DNA of 18,854 nt from Methanofastidiosum methylothiophilum. Lineage in GTDB: Archaea > Methanobacteriota_B > Thermococci > Methanofastidiosales > Methanofastidiosaceae. Positions 13,545 through 18,854 of the stretch are shown here, in pieces. The number at the start of each line of letters is the position of its first letter. Within the stretch, counting starts at the first letter, position 1. The stretch lies in contig LNJE01000022.1 in NCBI GenBank assembly GCA_001587635.1, positions 1 through 18,854 of the forward strand, written 5' to 3'. The notes under the pieces are model-generated. The model was not told the origin of the DNA and searched no databases. It was given only the letters and a program-made list of their open reading frames with translations. Position numbers and translations under genes: made by a program.

Positions 13545-14579
13545 ATGCTTGAAATAGACGGTAGTTTTGGTGAGGGTGGGGGCCAGATACTTAGGACATC
13601 CCTAGCACTATCAGTTTTAAAGAGAGAGCCAGTCCACATCTTTAACATAAGAAAAAACAGGCCAAAAGAGGGATTGTCCCACCAGCACACAAAGACTATA
13701 TCTGCAATAGCTGAATTAACAGGCTCAAATGTCCTAGGCAACTCCCTTTATTCTACTGAAATTAAATTCACACCAAAAAATGAATTCAAGAGAAAGATAA
13801 CAATTGATATTGGGACTGCCGGAAGTATCGCTTTATTATTGCAGTCTTTAATGACATTTTTACAGTTTTTAGAAAATAAAACAACTGTTGGGGTCTATGG
13901 GGGAACTAATGTACCTTGGAGTCCGCAGGTGGACTACCTAAAAGAAGTAACTGTGCCAACTTTGGAGAGAATGGGCTACAAGATTAAAATTATAGAAGTA
14001 CAAAGAGGCTACTACCCTGAGGGCAGAGGCTATGTCGAGATAGAAGTCAATCCAATCAAAAAACTAAAATCGATTCAAATAGATAAATTTGAAAAATCAC
14101 AAAAGATTGGTGGTGTTTCTTATTCGACAAATCTCCCTGAAAATGTGGCTGAGAGGCAAAAGAAATCTGCAAGAGGATTGATTTTTAGAGAAGGAATCAC
14201 GCCAAATATCAAATTAGAAATAAAAAAAGATTCAAGTAATAGGATGGGCTCTGGCATCTTCTTATTTTCTAGGGATAAAAACTCAATTATAGGAGATGGT
14301 GCGCTTGGAGCAAGGGGGAAGAGAGCAGAAGAAGTTGGGGAGGAAGGTGCAAGGCGATTCTTAGAGAAATACTCCAGTGGGTGTGATCATCATCTATCTG
14401 ATCAGATAGCTCCATATATGGTGCTTGCAAAAGGGAGATCTTCTATCTTCGCAAAGCAAACTTCCCATTTAGAAACAAACTTATCAATTTTAGAAAAATT
14501 TTATGATGTTAAGTTTTTATGGGAGGACGACTTATTGGAAGTAGAAGGTGTTGGATTTCATAATACTTATATAGATTAA
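13545..14579 (+). CDS. rtcA: RNA 3'-terminal phosphate cyclase
   Basis: This 344-residue enzyme converts RNA 3'-phosphate ends to 2',3'-cyclic phosphate using ATP. The family start is intact: LEIDGSFGEGGGQILRTSLA, with GEGGGQ at 9-14. EGRGYVEIEV begins at E159. The nucleotidylated histidine is H283 in DHHLSDQ, aligning with E. coli His309. Length is normal for archaeal RtcA and no insert is seen. It is 25 bases from rtcB, whose ligase uses the cyclic ends RtcA makes, so the pair forms a self-contained RNA repair or splicing unit. Archaeal RtcB is needed for tRNA splicing, while the need for RtcA there is unclear. The rRNA-processing homologue Rcl1 lacks the active site, which is complete here. 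Confidence 0.95.
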   Translation: MLEIDGSFGEGGGQILRTSLALSVLKREPVHIFNIRKNRPKEGLSHQHTKTISAIAELTGSNVLGNSLYSTEIKFTPKNEFKRKITIDIGTAGSIALLLQSLMTFLQFLENKTTVGVYGGTNVPWSPQVDYLKEVTVPTLERMGYKIKIIEVQRGYYPEGRGYVEIEVNPIKKLKSIQIDKFEKSQKIGGVSYSTNLPENVAERQKKSARGLIFREGITPNIKLEIKKDSSNRMGSGIFLFSRDKNSIIGDGALGARGKRAEEVGEEGARRFLEKYSSGCDHHLSDQIAPYMVLAKGRSSIFAKQTSHLETNLSILEKFYDVKFLWEDDLLEVEGVGFHNTYID

Positions 14580-14604
14580 ATCTTTACAGGTTAGGGGTGA
14601 GGGA

Positions 14605-16023
14605 ATGAGTGAATTGAAAAAAGTATCTGAATTTATTTATGAGATTGAAAAAAAAGGCGAGATGAATGTGCCTGCGAGAATATATGCTGACGATGCATTA
14701 ATCACAAAAATGAAAGAAGATCTTACGTTAAAGCAAGCTCAAAATGTATCGTGTCTTAATGGAATTGAAGGATATTCTTTTGTCATGCCAGATGGCCATC
14801 AGGGGTATGGATTTCCCATCGGGGGAGTTGCGGCGATGGATTATGAAAGTGGAATTATATCCCCAGGAGGCGTAGGTTACGATATAAATTGTGGGGTCAG
14901 ACTCCTTAAATCAAATTTAACCCATGATGATGTATTTGAGCAAAGAAAGGAAATAATTGATCATATTTTTAAAAATGTTCCTTCTGGCCTTGGATCCCAA
15001 GGTAAGGTAAAACTATCCTCTAAGGATCTGGATGAAGTTCTTATGGTTGGTGCTAAATGGGCAGTTGAAGAGGATTACGGCTGGAAAAAAGATCTTAAAA
15101 ATATTGAAAGTGAAGGCAGTGTGGAGGGAGATCCAACAAAAGTTAGTAACAATGCAAAAAAAAGAGGGGCGCCTCAACTTGGAAGTCTTGGCAGCGGCAA
15201 TCATTTCCTTGAAATGCAGATTATAGATGAAATTTTTGATGAAAAAATCGCATCTGGATTTGGGCTCAAAGAAGGGCAGATTTGTTTTATGATGCATACT
15301 GGATCTAGGGGTTGTGGACACCAGATATGTTCTGACTACATCCAATTAATGGAAGGTGCATACAAGAAATACAACATAAAAATACCTGATAGGGAGTTAG
15401 TTTGTGCTCCAATCCATTCAAAAGAGGGTGAAGATTATTTTAAGGCCATGGGATCAGGCGCCAATTTTGCATGGGCAAACAGGCAGATGATAACGCACTG
15501 GATAAGAGAGTCTATTGGTAGTGTGATTAAACAAGATCCAGAAGATCTAGGATTGGATGTTCTTTTTGATGTGGCCCATAATATTGCAAAGATAGAAAAG
15601 CATAATGGCAAAAAATACTGTGTTCATAGAAAAGGTGCTACAAGGGCATTTTGGAAAGGGAGAGGGGAACTTCCAAAAGAGTATGAAGATATTGGACAGC
15701 CTGTCATAATACCTGGTGATATGGGGACTGCTTCTTACGTTATGGTTGGAATCAAATCCTCTAGCCAAACATTTGGCTCTACATGCCATGGCGCAGGCAG
15801 GATTCTCTCAAGAAGCGCAGCTATTAAGAAATTTAGGGGGGAAGACATAATAAAAAAATTAGAGAAGGAAAAAATTTATGTCAAAGCCGCATCGCCAAAA
15901 GTAGTTGCAGAAGAGGCCCCTGACGTGTATAAAGACATCCACAATGTTATTGACGTGTGCGACAAAGCGGGGTTAGCAAAAAAGGTAGCAAGATTACGGC
16001 CAATGGGGGTAGCTAAGGGATAG
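14605..16023 (+). CDS. rtcB: RNA-splicing ligase RtcB (3'-phosphate/5'-hydroxyl), intein-free
   Basis: RtcB joins RNA 3'-phosphate or 2',3'-cyclic phosphate ends to 5'-hydroxyl ends using GTP and Mn2+, and is the tRNA exon ligase of archaea. All metal and guanylation residues are present in the 472 residues: D93 and C96 in GYDINCGVR, H200 in GSGNH, H231 in MMHTGSRG, H325 in DVAHN, and the guanylated H395 in CHGAGR. Many archaeal RtcB genes carry an intein; the length and continuity here show there is none. GGGGTGAGGGA just before the ATG is a strong SD region. Its activator archease is not in the window. The stop codon is directly adjacent to the stop of the convergent nuclease gene, leaving no spacer. 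Confidence 0.96.
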   Translation: MSELKKVSEFIYEIEKKGEMNVPARIYADDALITKMKEDLTLKQAQNVSCLNGIEGYSFVMPDGHQGYGFPIGGVAAMDYESGIISPGGVGYDINCGVRLLKSNLTHDDVFEQRKEIIDHIFKNVPSGLGSQGKVKLSSKDLDEVLMVGAKWAVEEDYGWKKDLKNIESEGSVEGDPTKVSNNAKKRGAPQLGSLGSGNHFLEMQIIDEIFDEKIASGFGLKEGQICFMMHTGSRGCGHQICSDYIQLMEGAYKKYNIKIPDRELVCAPIHSKEGEDYFKAMGSGANFAWANRQMITHWIRESIGSVIKQDPEDLGLDVLFDVAHNIAKIEKHNGKKYCVHRKGATRAFWKGRGELPKEYEDIGQPVIIPGDMGTASYVMVGIKSSSQTFGSTCHGAGRILSRSAAIKKFRGEDIIKKLEKEKIYVKAASPKVVAEEAPDVYKDIHNVIDVCDKAGLAKKVARLRPMGVAKG

Positions 16024-17841
16024 TTAATTTTTAATGTAACCTTCAATGCTTTGGTCCCACATTTTGTAAAAGAAATCTCTAAGTTTATTTATTGTTTTTT
16101 TATCAGAAGTAACTATTCCGGCTTCAAAGTGGTCATAGAAACTGTCTCTTGTAAGGTCTGCAGATGATACCATAGCCTCCCTATCATCAGAAACTATGAA
16201 TCTTGCATGGCATTCCCTATTTACCCTTGCTTCTACACCGCCACTCTTTAAGATTTTAAATGCCTTTTTATTACCAGGTCTTGTGATATGTCTGAATATG
16301 GCCTTAACTTTTGTTCCTTTTTTTGCAACATCCACAATAAAGGATACAATTGAGTCATCTAGATACCCTGCAATTAATAATTCATTTTGCGACTTAACGA
16401 TTAGATTTATTGACCTGTCCTTTATAATTTTGTCCTGAGGTGTTGTAAAAATCACTTCAAATGGGGATTCTAATGGAGGTAGCTCTTCGTAGATGACCTT
16501 CTTAGACTCAATTTCGGCTTCTAAGACTCCATCCAATTGGTAATAAACTAGGGGGTCTGCCACTATACATTCAGTAATTTTGTCTATGCTTCCCCATAAT
16601 TCATCAAGTTTTTTTGGATCGCCGTGATTTAAAAATACCTTCTTCGGCGGCTCATCAAGCGATGAAACATAGTCAACAAGCTGTGAATGATCTGAATGTG
16701 CAGAGAATTCAACCCATTCTACCCTGCAATTAATTTTCTTCATATCCCCTTCTTCATCCTTGAATTCCCTTAATCCATCTAAAATTTGCCTGCCGAAAGT
16801 ATCTTCAACCTGATACCCAACTAGTATAAGGGAGTTGTTTTTATTGGGAGCCCAATGCTTAAAATAATCAATAACTGGCCCTCCAGACATCATCCCTGCA
16901 GTGGTAACGACTATAATCGGCTCACTTGACTGGATTATTTTTTTTCTATTCCAGACTTCTCTAAACATAGGGCTGTTAAAAGGACTTTCATGTTTGAATA
17001 GATTGAACATACTTTTGTTCAGCCAATCAGGATAGTTATCATAGATATCATTTGCTCTAAGAAGCATACCCTCAACATATATAGGTTGGGATATAAGGCC
17101 TTTCTCCTTTGCCTCTTTTAGAATCATCATTATGTCCTGTCCTCTGCCTAAAGCAAAGACAGGTATGAGTACGTTTCCTTTTTTTTTCTTTGTTTCCTTG
17201 ATTATCTGAATTAGTTCTTTTTCCCTTTCCTTTGTAGGTGGATGTATGTCATTTTTCATCCCATACGTTGACTCAAGTATCAAAAAGTCTACACTTGGAA
17301 TCCCTTTTTTAACGGGGTTCATAGTTTTGACATCAGAACCTATATCCCCTGTATAGAGTAGCCTTCCATACGGAGTGTCAAGACATATTTGAGCCGCACC
17401 CAGGATATGCCCTGCATCGTAAAAAGTGAGAGATATATCCCCATTTATATAAATTTTTTCTTCATAATTAAGAGTAACTGCATGATTTAGCTCTTTTCGT
17501 ATATCCTCTTGATAATATGGTGGTTTCTCTCCCTGAAGCTCTTGAACTTTAATATAATCTTTTTGAATTAATAGGGCTAGATCCAAAGTCGGTCTAGTAA
17601 AATAAATAGGGCCATTGTAGCCAACAGAATAAAGATACGGTGCATATCCGCAATGATCAAGATGTGCATGAGATATGATAACAGCTTCGATTGCAGAAAT
17701 ATTAACATCAGAAAAATCTGGATAAGTTCCATCCCCGGAAATTTTTACACCGCAGTCAAGGATGAATATTCTTCCATCGATATTAACTTCAACACAAGAT
17801 CTTCCAACTTCGCCGGCAGCACCTAACCATCTTATCTTCAT
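16024..17841 (-). CDS. CPSF-type beta-CASP metallo-beta-lactamase nuclease fused to a PLD-like C-terminal domain
   Basis: The 605-residue protein starts with a metallo-beta-lactamase/beta-CASP nuclease of the aCPSF2 type. Its motifs are SHAHLDHCG (H58, H60, D62, H63), H145, D166, then E190 in LILEST (motif A), H382 in SAHSDH (motif B) and H406 in LNHG (motif C). The SHAHLDHCG form is CPSF-like rather than RNase J-like, and the N-terminal KH domains of aCPSF1 are absent. The nuclease core ends near 430. About 175 further residues follow. From about 465 they resemble a phospholipase D-like fold (SINLIVKSQNELLIAGYLDD, VAKKGTKVKAIFR), ending in HARFIVSDD (H545, R547, D552) and SSADLTRDSF. This is close to an HKD motif but with Arg for Lys. 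The ends of the gene face rtcB (abutting) and uridine phosphorylase (shared promoter). RNA 3'-end processing is inferred. Confidence 0.88.
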   Translation of the reverse strand: MKIRWLGAAGEVGRSCVEVNIDGRIFILDCGVKISGDGTYPDFSDVNISAIEAVIISHAHLDHCGYAPYLYSVGYNGPIYFTRPTLDLALLIQKDYIKVQELQGEKPPYYQEDIRKELNHAVTLNYEEKIYINGDISLTFYDAGHILGAAQICLDTPYGRLLYTGDIGSDVKTMNPVKKGIPSVDFLILESTYGMKNDIHPPTKEREKELIQIIKETKKKKGNVLIPVFALGRGQDIMMILKEAKEKGLISQPIYVEGMLLRANDIYDNYPDWLNKSMFNLFKHESPFNSPMFREVWNRKKIIQSSEPIIVVTTAGMMSGGPVIDYFKHWAPNKNNSLILVGYQVEDTFGRQILDGLREFKDEEGDMKKINCRVEWVEFSAHSDHSQLVDYVSSLDEPPKKVFLNHGDPKKLDELWGSIDKITECIVADPLVYYQLDGVLEAEIESKKVIYEELPPLESPFEVIFTTPQDKIIKDRSINLIVKSQNELLIAGYLDDSIVSFIVDVAKKGTKVKAIFRHITRPGNKKAFKILKSGGVEARVNRECHARFIVSDDREAMVSSADLTRDSFYDHFEAGIVTSDKKTINKLRDFFYKMWDQSIEGYIKN

Positions 17842-17892
17842 GCAAGCTCAAAAGTAATAACCTTTAAAAGATTTGCCAAACGATAAAGTATT
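17842..17892. promoter_or_regulatory. Short divergent promoter with one symmetric TATA element
   Basis: Only 51 bases separate two divergent starts. CCTTTAAAAG (17861-17870) reads CTTTAAAAG on one strand and CTTTTAAAG on the other. Its centre is about 25 bases from the nuclease ATG and 27 from the phosphorylase ATG. No SD site precedes either ATG, so both transcripts are probably leaderless and may share this one element. Confidence 0.55.
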
Positions 17893-18681
17893 ATGGAGCT
17901 TCAATACCATATAAAGTGCAAGGAAGGGGATGTTTTCCCTTACGTAATAGTACCCGGGGACCCGGACAGAGTCCACCTAATTGGTAGTTTCATGGAAGAT
18001 GTAAAGAAAATTGCATCTAACAGAGAGTATACTACAATTTCCGGTTACTATCGTGGTGTTGGGATAAGCGTTACCTCAACAGGCATTGGCGCACCTTCAA
18101 CTTCCATAGCAATAGAAGAGCTTGCTAGAATAGGTGCAAAGACCTTAATCAGAGTTGGAAGCACTGGAGCATTAAATGAAAATATTAAATGCGGGGATTT
18201 AGTAATAAATACCGCTTCAGTAAGATATGATGGTGCAACAAAAGACTATGTCAATCCATTTTACCCAGCTGTTGCATCTTATGATGTAACTTTAGCATTA
18301 ATTGAAGCATGTGAAAAGTTACAATACAAGTACCATGTTGGAATTGGAGCTAGTAAGGATACATTTTATGGCGGTCAAGAAAGGCCTTCTTTTAAGAATT
18401 ATCACCAATCATTTATGGATAATTTGATAGATGACCTTGAAAATGCAAACGTATTGAATCTAGAGATGGAAGCGTCAACTGTCTTTACACTATCGAGCCT
18501 ATTTGGACTTAGATCTGGGGCGATATTGGCTGTATTTGGAAATCGTAAAACCCAGGAGTTTAAAGTGAAGGGAGAAGAGGAAGCTATAAAAGCAACGCTT
18601 GAATCGGTAAAGATTCTATCAGATTGGGATAAAATTAAAGAAATTACAAATAAAAAATACCTTTATCCTTCTCTACTTTAA
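17893..18681 (+). CDS. udp: Uridine phosphorylase (NP-I family nucleoside phosphorylase)
   Basis: The 262-residue enzyme cleaves uridine with phosphate to uracil and ribose-1-phosphate. The phosphate loop GDPDR is at 22-26, the second phosphate ligand is R88 in RVGSTGAL, and the ribose site is E191-M192-E193 in NLEMEAS. SKDTFYGGQER carries Q162 and R164, which align with E. coli Udp Gln166 and Arg168, the pair that reads the uracil ring. That favours uridine over purine nucleosides. The start ATG has no SD site but a TATA element about 27 bases upstream. It is divergent from the beta-CASP nuclease. In archaea the ribose-1-phosphate can feed nucleoside salvage pathways; no other such gene is in view. 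Confidence 0.93.
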   Translation: MELQYHIKCKEGDVFPYVIVPGDPDRVHLIGSFMEDVKKIASNREYTTISGYYRGVGISVTSTGIGAPSTSIAIEELARIGAKTLIRVGSTGALNENIKCGDLVINTASVRYDGATKDYVNPFYPAVASYDVTLALIEACEKLQYKYHVGIGASKDTFYGGQERPSFKNYHQSFMDNLIDDLENANVLNLEMEASTVFTLSSLFGLRSGAILAVFGNRKTQEFKVKGEEEAIKATLESVKILSDWDKIKEITNKKYLYPSLL

Positions 18682-18726
18682 AATAGCAAATGTTTTAAAA
18701 TGACCTAAATTTATTACATTAATCAT

Positions 18727-18801
18727 GCCGTTGTAGCAAAGCTCGGCCATGCGCTAGACTCGTAATCTAGTTCAACGGGGGTTCAAATCCCCCCAACGGC
18801 T
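18727..18801 (+). tRNA. tRNA-Thr (anticodon CGT)
   Basis: The acceptor stem GCCGTTG pairs perfectly with CAACGGC, followed by discriminator T. The anticodon stem CTAGA/TCTAG encloses the loop CTCGTAA, giving anticodon CGT for ACG codons; CTNGTAA is the usual Thr loop. The T arm is GGGGG-TTCAAAT-CCCCC. The D stem has three clear pairs (GCA/TGC) and the loop contains GG. The variable loop is six bases. CCA is not encoded and there is no intron. A TATA-like TTTTAAAATG lies about 30 bases upstream. Confidence 0.93.
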
Positions 18802-18802
18802 T

Positions 18803-18826
18803 CCGATTTTAATTCAAAATCACTCG
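18803..18826 (+). other. Hairpin just 3' of tRNA-Thr
   Basis: GATTTT-AATTC-AAAATC (18805-18821) is a perfect six-pair inverted repeat directly after the tRNA. Flanking CC and GG could extend it after a small bulge. It may aid termination or 3' processing. The evidence is base pairing only. Confidence 0.4.
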
Positions 18827-18854
18827 GCTTAGTATATAAATAAAAATGAAAGTC

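Noticed and set aside
14605..16023. Intein in RtcB
   Set aside because: The protein is 472 residues, and all motifs including CHGAGR are continuous, with no Hint-type insert.
18846..18854. Possible start of a next gene (ATG AAA GTC) at the window end
   Set aside because: Only three codons are visible, and the nearby TATA-like sequence is too close to serve it.

Overview
The window is archaeal and AT-rich. It encodes archaeal-type TyrRS, aIF1A, Rio1 kinase, a Dim2/Pno1-like KH protein, RtcB and RtcA, a CPSF-type beta-CASP nuclease, a PAC2 family protein and a DUF4342 protein. TATA boxes lie about 25 bases upstream of several apparently leaderless starts, and purine-rich Shine-Dalgarno (SD) sites precede others. 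The gene set fits a euryarchaeon; a Methanofastidiosa-like anaerobe is one possibility, but nothing here proves it. Twelve N bases between 12038 and 13019 fall almost only at third codon positions, which suggests a population (metagenome) consensus.

Region 1 (1-6242) is carbon and acyl-CoA metabolism. It holds the 3' part of an Lrp/AsnC regulator, a convergent CoA-acylating methylmalonate-semialdehyde dehydrogenase, a divergent LUD/ferredoxin/CCG fusion oxidoreductase, and AMP-forming acetyl-CoA synthetase. The 228-base control region at 1928-2155 holds three inverted repeats. The palindrome TTAGCTAA occurs near the predicted transcription start of both the dehydrogenase and the acetyl-CoA synthetase.

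Region 2 (9537 down to 6239, minus strand) is a tight five-gene run: family 2 glycosyltransferase, TyrRS, aIF1A, Rio1 and Dim2-like KH protein. The last four link tRNA charging, initiation and small-subunit maturation.

Region 3 (9538-13511) is accessory. It has a previously uncalled 38-residue very basic small ORF, two paralogous AhpD-like proteins in opposite orientation (about 64% identical by direct count, both lacking the CxxC pair), a zinc-finger/coiled-coil protein, a zinc-ribbon DUF4342 protein, a PAC2 protein, a cysteine-rich small heat shock protein and a LysE family exporter.

Region 4 (13545-17841) concerns RNA ends. RtcA and RtcB form an operon that abuts, tail to tail with no spacer, a CPSF-type beta-CASP nuclease carrying an unusual C-terminal PLD-like domain. 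A shared symmetric TATA element separates that nuclease from a uridine phosphorylase. The window ends with tRNA-Thr(CGT).

No CRISPR array, insertion sequence, rRNA or replication origin was seen. The strongest leads are the beta-CASP/PLD fusion next to RtcA/RtcB, the LUD/CCG fusion, the Cys-less AhpD-like pair, the small basic ORF and the unusual start region of aIF1A.
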